This document shows positions 35,292-42,808 of a stretch of 64,000 nt of DNA, one piece after another. The stretch lies in the NCBI GenBank assembly GCA_965284645.1, contig OZ260106.1, positions 2,542,001-2,606,000 on the forward strand. Reading direction: 5' to 3'. The notes beneath the pieces are model-generated. The model was not told the origin of the DNA. It saw only the letters and a program-made list of their open reading frames with translations, and did not search any database. Made by a program: the position numbers and the translations under genes. The stretch's first letter is position 1; each line of letters begins with the position of its first letter. The stretch comes from JAIBAJ01 sp965284645. GTDB taxonomy: Bacteria > Bacteroidota > Bacteroidia > JAIBAJ01.

Positions 35292-36161
35292 TTATGCCAT
35301 AACAGAATTAAGGTGTGGATAAAATTTCCTTTCTTTCAGGAAATAGTGGTTGCCTTTGCATAAAACATGCACCACCATATTTTCAATACTGATTGGCGTA
35401 CCTTCTTGAATATCAGCAATATTGGTATAGCGAATCGAGTGCCCGTCAAAAATCAGCACCAAGCCCGAACCAATTGCTTCCATTTTATTTCCTTCGGTAA
35501 CCAGCACCCCGGTGTCCTCGCCTAGTCCAATACCGATGCATTGCGGATTTGCGGCTACAGCTTGAGCCAAGCGACCAAACCGTCCACGTTTTACGAAATG
35601 GCTATCAATAATCACATCCTTCATAAATCCCAGTCCGGTGGTAATTTTTACCTGTCCTTTCAATAAGGCTTCGGCCGAACTTCCTTCATAAATCATGGTA
35701 TTGCTCATAGCCATTGCACCAGCGCTTGTTCCAGCAATTACAAAATCCTCGTTTTGGTAGCGTTCGTGCAAAATGGAAAGAATATCAGAGCCTCCGAAAA
35801 TCATGCTCAGTCGCAATTGGTTGCCCCCGGTAAACATCACCCCGTCGGCATCTTTAATACGTTGAATATACTCCGGATTTAATGTGTCCTCCCTGTTTCG
35901 GATATGCATCACATCCACATTGGTAACATTCAATTTGCCGAAAGCATCAATATAGTTTTCTCCCACTTCGTAAGGTATATTGGAAGCCGAAGTGATAACC
36001 TCAATTTTGGGGTTGTCCGACCGCATCTCGTCTTTGATTCGTTGCAAAATTTGCAGTTCAAAAAAGTGCAAGTTGTTGCGGTTTTGGTGGCCGCGCTCCG
36101 GGTCCGAACCTTTGTCCTCGTTTCCTCCGATGGAGATTAATTTTCCTTTAGGTTTTAGCAT
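35292..36161 (-). CDS. Cyanophycinase-family serine peptidase (S51)
   Basis: 289 residues. The nucleophile elbow GTSAGAMAMS, the GKLISIGGNEDKG start and VMFTGGNQLRLSMIFGG mark the cyanophycinase family, which cleaves multi-L-arginyl-poly-L-aspartate to Asp-Arg dipeptides. No cyanophycin synthetase is in the window, so the enzyme may act on imported polymer or another beta-linked peptide. The start at 36161 (MLKPKGKL) is set by a promoter motif 9 nt upstream; a longer frame from 36227 would begin before that motif. First gene of a three-gene operon. Confidence 0.85.
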   Translation of the reverse strand: MLKPKGKLISIGGNEDKGSDPERGHQNRNNLHFFELQILQRIKDEMRSDNPKIEVITSASNIPYEVGENYIDAFGKLNVTNVDVMHIRNREDTLNPEYIQRIKDADGVMFTGGNQLRLSMIFGGSDILSILHERYQNEDFVIAGTSAGAMAMSNTMIYEGSSAEALLKGQVKITTGLGFMKDVIIDSHFVKRGRFGRLAQAVAANPQCIGIGLGEDTGVLVTEGNKMEAIGSGLVLIFDGHSIRYTNIADIQEGTPISIENMVVHVLCKGNHYFLKERKFYPHLNSVMA

Positions 36162-36170
36162 AACGTTAGG

Positions 36171-36178
36171 CAAAGGTA
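36171..36178 (-). promoter_or_regulatory. Promoter -7 element (TACCTTTG) of the cyanophycinase operon
   Basis: Exact TAnnTTTG match, 9 nt before the ATG at 36161; it rules out the in-frame start at 36227 on this transcript. Confidence 0.58.
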
Positions 36179-36265
36179 AAGAATTGATGAAGGAAACATG
36201 ACACTCAATCGCAGAGGATATTAACAAGAAATGAAGTAAAAAAAGAGGGTTAATTTTCTTTTCTA

Positions 36266-36411
36266 GGGCGTGCCACCTTCGCCAAAAAGCAGTTATTCTT
36301 GAAATAAAGTTGGTGCCAGGCGAAGGTGTCGGGCTATACGCTGCAAATCCTCGGCAGGTCTCCGTTGCACTGCGCCCTGCCTCCGGGTTTTCCGCTTCTA
36401 TCCCTCACGCG
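36266..36411 (+). repeat. Family A structured repeat, copy 5 (diverged end)
   Basis: Helix 1: CACCTTCGCC (36274-36283) pairs perfectly with GGCGAAGGTG (36319-36328). Helix 2: GGCAGG (36353-36358) with CCTGCC (36376-36381). The conserved TCGGGCTATACGCTGCAA lies between. The usual GCCCGG terminus is degraded. Confidence 0.75.
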
Positions 36412-36511
36412 GAGTGCAGTGCCAACCCATCTTGTGCTATGGAAAAAACAGCGGCAATTTGAATGCGGAGTAGCAAAATTTAAGTTCCAGTACATTGTTT
36501 GAGCGGAGTTT

Positions 36512-36654
36512 TCGGGCAAGGATAGAGGCAGTCTAGCCCACAGGGATGCGGAGGCACGGAGCATACCGAGGACTAGCGCCGAAAGCCTGACCCAAGCGCC
36601 CTGGGAAAAAGCCCCAGTTGAGCACCCAAGGTAAATGGCGATTGGGGGCCCGCC
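36512..36654 (-). repeat. Family A structured repeat, copy 6
   Basis: Minus orientation, starting GGCGGGCCCCC at 36654. Helix 1: plus-strand GGCGATTGGG (36637-36646) with CCCAAGCGCC (36591-36600), 9 of 10 pairs. Helix 2 is shared in sequence with copy 7 (GGTATGC/GCATCCC). It lies behind the rpmE2 terminator and faces copy 5 tail to tail. Confidence 0.78.
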
Positions 36655-36687
36655 AAATAAAAAAGAAGAATAAATACCTGAAAAAAC

Positions 36688-36722
36688 AAAAAAAAATGCC
36701 ACCCCTGTTCGAGATGGCATTT
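36688..36722 (-). terminator. Terminator of rpmE2
   Basis: On the minus strand ATGCCATC pairs with GGTGGCAT, followed by nine T residues; 22 nt after the stop. Confidence 0.85.
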
Positions 36723-36743
36723 CTAACTAAACCTTTACGTTTC

Positions 36744-37007
36744 TTATTTCTTGGTATCCAAGTGTTTTTGGTAACGTGTACGGAATTTGTCAACACGACC
36801 GGCGGTGTCAACCAATTTCATTTTACCAGTATAGTATGGATGCGACTTATCAGAAATCTCCAATTTAATAACTGGATACTCTTTGCCGTCTTCCCAAACA
36901 ATCGTTTCTTTTGTCTCAGCGCATGAGCGGCTCAAGAAAGAATAATCGTTTGACATATCTTTGAAAACTACAAATCTATAGTTCTCTGGGTGAATTCCTT
37001 GTTTCAT
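36744..37007 (-). CDS. rpmE2: 50S ribosomal protein L31, type B
   Basis: 87 residues reading MKQGIHPENYRFVVFKDMSN, then SRSCAETKETI and ISDKSHPYYTGKMKLVDTAG, the type B pattern (HPYYTGK, DTAGRVDKF). The zinc-type CxxC pairs of type A L31 are absent, so this is the C-minus form. It has its own promoter and terminator. It is divergent from the HAD gene. Confidence 0.96.
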   Translation of the reverse strand: MKQGIHPENYRFVVFKDMSNDYSFLSRSCAETKETIVWEDGKEYPVIKLEISDKSHPYYTGKMKLVDTAGRVDKFRTRYQKHLDTKK

Positions 37008-37027
37008 CGTTCTAAAAATCAGGGGTG

Positions 37028-37035
37028 CAAAAGTA
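37028..37035 (-). promoter_or_regulatory. Promoter -7 element (TACTTTTG) of rpmE2
   Basis: Exact TAnnTTTG match, 20 nt before the rpmE2 ATG. Confidence 0.6.
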
Positions 37036-37099
37036 CACTAATTTTTATTCCTACAAAGAGAATAATGAACATTTTTGCAGAAAATTAGAAAAAAATTAC

Positions 37100-37795
37100 G
37101 TGAAGCCCTATAAACATCTTTTTTTCGACCTCGACCGAACCTTGTGGGACCTCGACCGAAATAGCCGGGAGGCCTTGCATGAAATCTATATCCACTTTGG
37201 TCTGGAAGAAATGGGGGTGCTAAATTTCGAAGCTTTTTTTGAGAATTATAAGCATATCAACGACCGACTTTGGGACGATTACCGCAAAGGCTTGATTCAT
37301 AAAGACAGCCTTCGTTCGGTTCGGTTTTCGCAAACCTTGCAGCTTTTTGATATATTTGATCCTCGGCTTTCGGAGAAAATTGGGTACACTTATGTTGAAA
37401 TCAGTCCAAAGAAAACCAATTTGTTGCCCAATGCCATTGAAACATTGGACTATTTAAAGGAGAAGTACCAAATTCACATTATTACCAATGGATTTGAGGA
37501 AGTGCAGCATATTAAGCTTGAAAATTCGGGGCTTAAACCATATCTATCCCACATTATTACTTCGGAAAAGGCTCAATGTAAAAAGCCCGATCCGCGTATT
37601 TTTGCCTTTGCCCTACACGAAGCCGGTGCCAAACGAAACGAAAGTTTGATGATAGGCGACAGTTTGGAACTCGATATTTTAGGGGCCAAACAAGTGGGGA
37701 TTGCTCAGGTTTATTTCAATCCGGAAGGCCTACGCCACACCCAAGAAATAACCCACGAAATCAAAGATTTGGGCGAATTAATCCATATTCTTTAA
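37100..37795 (+). CDS. HAD-superfamily phosphatase (YjjG-like)
   Basis: 231 residues from a GTG start. The HAD motifs are FFDLDRTLWDLDRN (motif I, both Asp), IITNGF (motif II, Thr), Lys in EKAQCKKPDPRIF (motif III) and MIGDSLELDILGAKQVG (motif IV). This layout matches YjjG-type nucleotidases that dephosphorylate noncanonical pyrimidine nucleotides. Frames reaching further upstream would run through the rpmE2 promoter and lack family resemblance. It is followed after 9 nt by the NIF3-like gene. Confidence 0.87.
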   Translation: MKPYKHLFFDLDRTLWDLDRNSREALHEIYIHFGLEEMGVLNFEAFFENYKHINDRLWDDYRKGLIHKDSLRSVRFSQTLQLFDIFDPRLSEKIGYTYVEISPKKTNLLPNAIETLDYLKEKYQIHIITNGFEEVQHIKLENSGLKPYLSHIITSEKAQCKKPDPRIFAFALHEAGAKRNESLMIGDSLELDILGAKQVGIAQVYFNPEGLRHTQEITHEIKDLGELIHIL

Positions 37796-37804
37796 CTTGC
37801 AGAC

Positions 37805-38899
37805 ATGAAGATTTCCGACATCATCCGAGTGCTCGAAAAAGAAGCACCGCCAGCCTACCAAGAAAGCTACGACAATAGTGGCTTACTGGTGGGCAGTCCT
37901 GATACCGAACTTACCCAAGCTTTGATCTGCCTCGACAGTACGGAGGAAGTGGTGGAAGAAGCCATTCAAAAAGGTTGTAACCTGATAATTGCCCACCATC
38001 CCATTGTTTTTAGCGGATTGAAAAAGTTGAACGGGAAAAACTATGTGGAAAGGACCGTTATTAAAGCCATACAGAACAATATTGCTATTTATGCCATTCA
38101 TACCAATTTGGATAATGTGCATACTGGTGTAAATCAAAAAATCGGTGAAATTTTAGGGCTGAAAAACCTTCGCATATTGAGTCCCAAAAAGGATACCTTA
38201 CGAAAGCTGGTTGTTTTTTGTCCCGAATCCCATGCCGGTGATTTGCGCTATGCCCTTTGCGAGGCTGGCGCTGGAAACATTGGCAATTACGACCAATGCA
38301 GTTTCAATTCGAACGGTATTGGAACATTTAGGGGCAATGAAGGATCCAATCCATTTGTTGGGCAGAAAGGCGAAATTCATAGGGAACCCGAAGTACGAAT
38401 AGAATTAATTTTTCCATTTCCTTCCCAAGGAGCAATTCTTTCCACTTTGTTTTCCAAACATCCCTACGAAGAGGTAGCCTACGATATCTATGTCATTGAA
38501 AATAAAAATCCCTTGGTGGGATCGGGAATGGTAGGCGAATTGGAACAGGAAATGGAGGAAATAGACTTTTTAAACCATTTGAAAGGAAAATTAGGAACAG
38601 CTTGTATCCGACACACCAAACTTTTGGGTAAAAAGGTAAAGAAAGTTGCCTTTTGTGGAGGTTCCGGAAGCTTCTTGTTGCGGGATGCTATCCAGTCAAA
38701 AGCTGATTTTTTTGTTACGGGAGACTATAAATACCATGATTTTTTTGACGCTGAAAACCGCATCGTTATTGCCGATGTAGGACATTATGAAAGTGAAAAA
38801 TACACGAAAGAATTGTTAAGGGATTTTCTAATGAAAAAAATCCGTACATTTGCACCCCTTTTATCAAGCATAAATACTAATCCGGTAAATTATTTCTGA
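37805..38899 (+). CDS. NIF3-like dinuclear metal-centre protein (YbgI family)
   Basis: 364 residues. The N-terminal part has the metal ligands in LIIAHHPIVFSGLKKL, TNLDNVHTGVNQKI and the C-terminal ligands in DFFVTGDYKYHDFFDA plus IADVGHYESE. The central insert (about 130-230) is the PII-like domain of long family members. Function is uncertain; a GTP cyclohydrolase-like or nucleotide-related role has been proposed for the family. It lies between the HAD gene and the zinc-ribbon gene (gaps 9 and 2 nt), and its 3' end contains a promoter motif for the latter. Confidence 0.9.
   Translation: MKISDIIRVLEKEAPPAYQESYDNSGLLVGSPDTELTQALICLDSTEEVVEEAIQKGCNLIIAHHPIVFSGLKKLNGKNYVERTVIKAIQNNIAIYAIHTNLDNVHTGVNQKIGEILGLKNLRILSPKKDTLRKLVVFCPESHAGDLRYALCEAGAGNIGNYDQCSFNSNGIGTFRGNEGSNPFVGQKGEIHREPEVRIELIFPFPSQGAILSTLFSKHPYEEVAYDIYVIENKNPLVGSGMVGELEQEMEEIDFLNHLKGKLGTACIRHTKLLGKKVKKVAFCGGSGSFLLRDAIQSKADFFVTGDYKYHDFFDAENRIVIADVGHYESEKYTKELLRDFLMKKIRTFAPLLSSINTNPVNYF
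38845..38852 (+). promoter_or_regulatory. Internal promoter -7 element (TACATTTG) before the zinc-ribbon gene
   Basis: Exact TAnnTTTG match inside the 3' end of the NIF3-like gene, 49 nt before the ATG at 38902. It suggests extra expression of the third operon gene. Confidence 0.5.
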
Positions 38900-38901
38900 C
38901 A

Positions 38902-39750
38902 ATGGCCAAAACAAAGGCTTCTGATACTAAAGCAGCACAAGCAACTGCTACTGAAGAAACGAATACAAAGGCTGTAGCTTCAGCCGAAGGAAAAAGAGAT
39001 ATCACGATTGAGACTAAACTTCGTGCTCTATTCCGCTTGCAAGCTATCGACTCTGAAATCGACCGTATCCGTACCATCCGTGGTGAGTTACCATTGGAGG
39101 TTCAGGATTTGGAAGATGAGGTGGTAGGTTTGGAAACCCGTATTAACAACTTCACTGAAGAGGTTAATGGATTGGAAGACCAAATCGTAAACAAGAAAAA
39201 CCAAATCAAAGATGCTTTGGCTTTGATTAAAAAATACGAAGAGCAACAAGGTAAAGTGCGTAACAACCGCGAATACGATTCTCTTTCCAAAGAAATCGAG
39301 TTCCAAGGTTTGGAAATGCAATTGGCCGAAAAGAAAATCAAAGAGTTTAAAGCCCAAATCGAGCAAAAAAATGTATTGATCGACAAAGCTAAAAGCGATT
39401 TGGAAGAGCGCAAAACCGACTTGAAAGCCAAGAAAGCGGAGTTGGATGACATCATTGCCGAAACCCAAAAGGAGGAGGATAAATTGATGGAAACCAGCGA
39501 GCAAGCTTATGCCATCATCGAGCCTCGTTTGCAATATGCCTACAAACGTTTACGCAGCAATGCCCGCAATGGTTTGGCTGTTGTAACAGTTCAAAGGGAT
39601 GCTTGCGGAGGATGTTTCAATCAAATTCCACCTCAACGTCAATTGGATATCCGCACCCGTAAGAAAATTATCGTGTGCGAATACTGCGGACGTATTTTGG
39701 TCGACCCAGAAATTGAAACTTCAGATGCTCCAGTTGAAGCAGTCGTTTAA
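38902..39750 (+). CDS. Coiled-coil protein with C4 zinc ribbon (zf-RING_7/CT398-like)
   Basis: 282 residues. A Thr/Ala/Lys-rich tail (1-33) precedes a long antiparallel coiled coil (about 40-215), then the C4 zinc ribbon with RDACGGCFNQIPPQ and IIVCEYCGRILVDPE. The family pairs with NIF3-like proteins in many bacteria, as here (2 nt gap), and is thought to bind nucleic acids, but no activity is established. It is probably well expressed, given its own promoter motif. Confidence 0.88.
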   Translation: MAKTKASDTKAAQATATEETNTKAVASAEGKRDITIETKLRALFRLQAIDSEIDRIRTIRGELPLEVQDLEDEVVGLETRINNFTEEVNGLEDQIVNKKNQIKDALALIKKYEEQQGKVRNNREYDSLSKEIEFQGLEMQLAEKKIKEFKAQIEQKNVLIDKAKSDLEERKTDLKAKKAELDDIIAETQKEEDKLMETSEQAYAIIEPRLQYAYKRLRSNARNGLAVVTVQRDACGGCFNQIPPQRQLDIRTRKKIIVCEYCGRILVDPEIETSDAPVEAVV

Positions 39751-39771
39751 TATTCGATTTTATTCTATTCA

Positions 39772-39797
39772 AAAGCCTCCATTTGGGGGCTTTTTTG
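39772..39797 (+). terminator. Terminator behind the zinc-ribbon gene
   Basis: AAAGCCTCC pairs with GGGGGCTTT around ATTT, then TTTTGTTCTTT. Confidence 0.85.
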
Positions 39798-39817
39798 TTC
39801 TTTAGCCTATTCACCCA

Positions 39818-41413
39818 ATGAAACAACTTTCCAAATACAAATGGCACTTTGTGTGGTTGGTTTTGGTATTGGTCTATGCGGCTGGTTTGTTTACTCCGTT
39901 AATGGAAGTTGACGAATCGGAATATGCTTGTATTAGTCGGGAAATGTTGCATACAGGGCAATTTACCGTAATTCAAAAGCATGGATTGGACTATCTGGAT
40001 AAACCTCCTTTGCTTTTTTGGCTCTCAGCCTTATCCATGTCTATTTTTGGCATAAGCGAATGGGCCTTTAAACTGCCAACGGTTCTCATGACCTTTTTGG
40101 GCTTTTATTCTGTTTACAGGCTTGGAAAACTGTATTGGAACGAAGAAGTTGGAAAATATGCTGCCTTAATACAAGGTTCAGCCCTAGCGGTGGTTATGAT
40201 GAACCAAGATGTGCGCACCGATGCCTTGTTATGTAGCGGAATAGTTTTTGGCTCTTGGCAATTATTGGCCTATGTTGAAAAAGGCACATGGCTGCATTTG
40301 TTTGGTTCGGCCCTTGGCGTAGGTATGGCCATGCTCGCCAAAGGACCAATCGGTTTGATGATCCCAGGTATTGTTGTCTTTACTCGCTTGGTCGCCAACA
40401 AGTCTTTCGGTTTTCTTTTTCAATGGAAATCCCTGATCGGATTAGTTGGAGTAGCTTTATTGCTTTGGCCGATGTGTTCTGGCTTGTATCAGCAGTTTGG
40501 ATGGAAAGGCTTACAGTTTTATTTCTGGGAACAAAGTTTCGGCCGCATAACAGGCGAAAACAAATGGCGCAACGATGCCGATGGTTTCTTTTTCCTCCAT
40601 ACTTTTCTGTGGGCTTTTCTACCGCATTCACTTTTGTTGCTTCGGGCCTTATGGAATGGCATCACTTCTATCAAGACCGGAATTCCCAAACAAGATTGGC
40701 TACTCTGGACAGGTTTTCTGGTTCCGTTTGCCATTCTTTCCCTCTCTCATTATAAATTGCCCCACTACATCAATGTGGTTATCCCTTTCGCCGCTTTGTT
40801 AACTGCCAACGATTTGGCTAAAAATGCAGTTGTTTCGAGGTATTTGCTTTATTTTCAATACTTATTGATGCTGGTTTTGCTTGGAATTTCCTTTTGGTTG
40901 AATACCTCCATTTTGCCAAGTCCAAATTTGAATTTGGCCATTGGTGCAGGATTCACAGTCTCCATCTTAGCCTTTTATTTTCTAAGTTCACTAAGTGAGG
41001 CCGAAAAATGGATTTTGCCAAGTTCGCTAGCTTTGTCAATAGCCTTTGGATGGATGAACCTTAATTTCTTTTATACTTTGGCCGAATACGATGGTGGCCG
41101 ACAAATGGGTTTAGTATTGCAAAGCTTTGACGGACCGATTATAAGCAGCAATGTTACACCTTACAACGCTGAATTCTATGCCAATCGGGATGTTTTATCC
41201 AAAACCCCCACCGAAATTTTGGCCCAAAAAGGCTACTTTAAAATAATTGCCCAAGAAGAATCTTTAGGCATTTTGCAACAACAAGGACTAAAACCTGTTA
41301 AAATCCAAAAATTTTCCCATTTCAGTACCTCTATGTTAACATGGAAGTTCCTGAATCCGGAAACCAGATTACAAGCATTAGAAACACGCTATATCTTAGA
41401 TATTCAGCAATAA
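39818..41413 (+). CDS. GT39-type lipid-linked glycosyltransferase (ArnT/PMT-like)
   Basis: 531 residues with about 11-12 membrane segments. It starts MKQLSKYKWHFVWLVLVLVY. The first periplasmic loop holds the catalytic acidic motif in PLMEVDESEYACISREM, then HGLDYLDKPPLLFWLSALS, typical of enzymes that move a sugar from polyprenyl phosphate to an envelope acceptor. AKGPIGLMIPG is also characteristic. The acceptor (lipid A, glycan or protein) is unknown. The LOG gene follows after 10 nt. Confidence 0.87.
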   Translation: MKQLSKYKWHFVWLVLVLVYAAGLFTPLMEVDESEYACISREMLHTGQFTVIQKHGLDYLDKPPLLFWLSALSMSIFGISEWAFKLPTVLMTFLGFYSVYRLGKLYWNEEVGKYAALIQGSALAVVMMNQDVRTDALLCSGIVFGSWQLLAYVEKGTWLHLFGSALGVGMAMLAKGPIGLMIPGIVVFTRLVANKSFGFLFQWKSLIGLVGVALLLWPMCSGLYQQFGWKGLQFYFWEQSFGRITGENKWRNDADGFFFLHTFLWAFLPHSLLLLRALWNGITSIKTGIPKQDWLLWTGFLVPFAILSLSHYKLPHYINVVIPFAALLTANDLAKNAVVSRYLLYFQYLLMLVLLGISFWLNTSILPSPNLNLAIGAGFTVSILAFYFLSSLSEAEKWILPSSLALSIAFGWMNLNFFYTLAEYDGGRQMGLVLQSFDGPIISSNVTPYNAEFYANRDVLSKTPTEILAQKGYFKIIAQEESLGILQQQGLKPVKIQKFSHFSTSMLTWKFLNPETRLQALETRYILDIQQ

Positions 41414-41423
41414 ACGAACAAAC

Positions 41424-42134
41424 ATGACCTCAGACGAAGAAAAAATTATCAAAGCTTTTGAGAATAAAGACTGGACAGAAATAAAAACAAATGATTCGTG
41501 GCAAATCTTCAAAGTGATGGCCGAATTTGTGGAAGGTTTTGAAAAGCTATCCAAAATCGGTCCTTGCGTAAGTATTTTTGGAAGTGCCCGAACCAAGCCT
41601 ACTTCGGCTCATTATGCCTTAGCCGAGGAAATTGCCTACAAAATCACCCAACAAGGATATGGCGTAATTACCGGTGGCGGACCAGGTATTATGGAAGCCG
41701 CAAACAAAGGTGCACGTAGGGGAGGAGGTAAGTCGGTGGGATTAAACATCGAGTTGCCTTTCGAGCAGTTTGCGAATCCATATATCGATCATGACAAAAT
41801 GCTGATGTTCGATTATTTCTTTGTGCGCAAAGTGATGTTTATCAAATATGCCCAGGGTTTTATCGTACTTCCTGGTGGTTTCGGAACCTTGGACGAACTT
41901 TTTGAGGCGATTACCTTAATTCAAACCGGTAAAATAGGCCGCTTCCCGATTGTGTTGGTAGGACATAAATACTGGGATGGTCTTTTGACTTGGGTAAAAC
42001 AACAAATGCTGGTTGAACACTCCTACATTTCTGATAAAGATTTAGACCTAATTCAAGTGGTAGATACTCCAGACGAAGCCGTGGAGCATATTGTCAAATT
42101 CTACAGCCGTTTTGGATTGAAGCCGAATTTTTAG
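41424..42134 (+). CDS. LOG-family protein (nucleotide 5'-monophosphate phosphoribohydrolase type)
   Basis: 236 residues with the lysine-decarboxylase-like Rossmann fold: CVSIFGSARTKPTSAHY, VITGGGPGIMEAANKGARRGGGKS, and the catalytic box FIVLPGGFGTLDELFEAITL (PGGxGTxxE). The family hydrolyses N6-modified or other purine nucleoside monophosphates to base and ribose-5-phosphate, despite old names. It is co-transcribed with the GT39 gene. Confidence 0.9.
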   Translation: MTSDEEKIIKAFENKDWTEIKTNDSWQIFKVMAEFVEGFEKLSKIGPCVSIFGSARTKPTSAHYALAEEIAYKITQQGYGVITGGGPGIMEAANKGARRGGGKSVGLNIELPFEQFANPYIDHDKMLMFDYFFVRKVMFIKYAQGFIVLPGGFGTLDELFEAITLIQTGKIGRFPIVLVGHKYWDGLLTWVKQQMLVEHSYISDKDLDLIQVVDTPDEAVEHIVKFYSRFGLKPNF

Positions 42135-42145
42135 TAATTTTAGTA

Positions 42146-42282
42146 GGCGGGCCCCATTCGCAATCCCTTTTGCGCCAGAATGGAGTATTGGAAAGGCGAA
42201 TGGTCGGGCTATACACTGCAAGTCCTCGGTATGCTCCGTGCCTCCGCATCCCTGTGGGCTTTCCGTTTCTATCCCTGCCCGG
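42146..42282 (+). repeat. Family A structured repeat, copy 7
   Basis: Begins 11 nt after the LOG stop, same orientation. Helix 1: CCATTCGC (42154-42161) with GCGAATGG (42196-42203). TCGGGCTATACACTGCAAG and GTCCTCGG follow; helix 2 is GGTATGC/GCATCCC; it ends CCCTGCCCGG. Confidence 0.82.
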
Positions 42283-42382
42283 AAAATACTGCTAGACTTG
42301 GCTTTGGTGATTGGGATTAACCAGTACTAAACTCGAAGTACACATTTTATTTTTTGCCTTGAAACCCAGATTACGCCTTTAA

Positions 42383-42543
42383 CCCAAATTAATCAATAGG
42401 AGGATTTATTAATCCGAACTACTTGATTTAGTTGGGTTTACCCCTCCCGAAGAAATTTCGGGATAGCAGTTGTTATCAATTTGGCTAAACAAATTGATTT
42501 ACAACTGGTTAATCGTTTATGCATTTATAATGCGTAATCTGGG
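42383..42543 (+). repeat. Family B MITE-like repeat, copy 3 (161 bp)
   Basis: Full length, CCCAAATTA to TAATCTGGG. Flanks TTTAA and TTAAA are a 5-bp duplication with one change. It lies 100 bp behind family A copy 7. A short scrap (CAATGCATAATCTGAGACC) follows. Confidence 0.87.
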
Positions 42544-42756
42544 TTAAACATGCCGCACCAATGCATAATCTGAGACCAACTTGTACAATCAAACCGGTGT
42601 ATATGCTAAAGGATGCTCCCATAGTAAAATGGTCCATAGGCATTTACATTTAGATTAGTAAAGCGATATAAAAGCAATTTAGGCAAATCTAGCGATGCAT
42701 AATTGGACTATTGCAAATTTATTATCGGTATAAAATCCCGTCTGAAAGGTCAAAAA

Positions 42757-42792
42757 AAAACAGCCCAGCAATTATAAATTACTGGGCTGTTT
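42757..42792 (-). terminator. Terminator of the DUF5723-OmpA gene
   Basis: On the minus strand AACAGCCCAG pairs with CTGGGCTGTT, then a run of nine T. Confidence 0.87.
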
Positions 42793-42808
42793 CATTTTGG
42801 AATTGTTT

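Noticed and set aside
36334..36811. 128- and 92-codon minus-strand frames
   Set aside because: They run through family A copies 5 and 6 and the rpmE2 terminator; no protein-like pattern.
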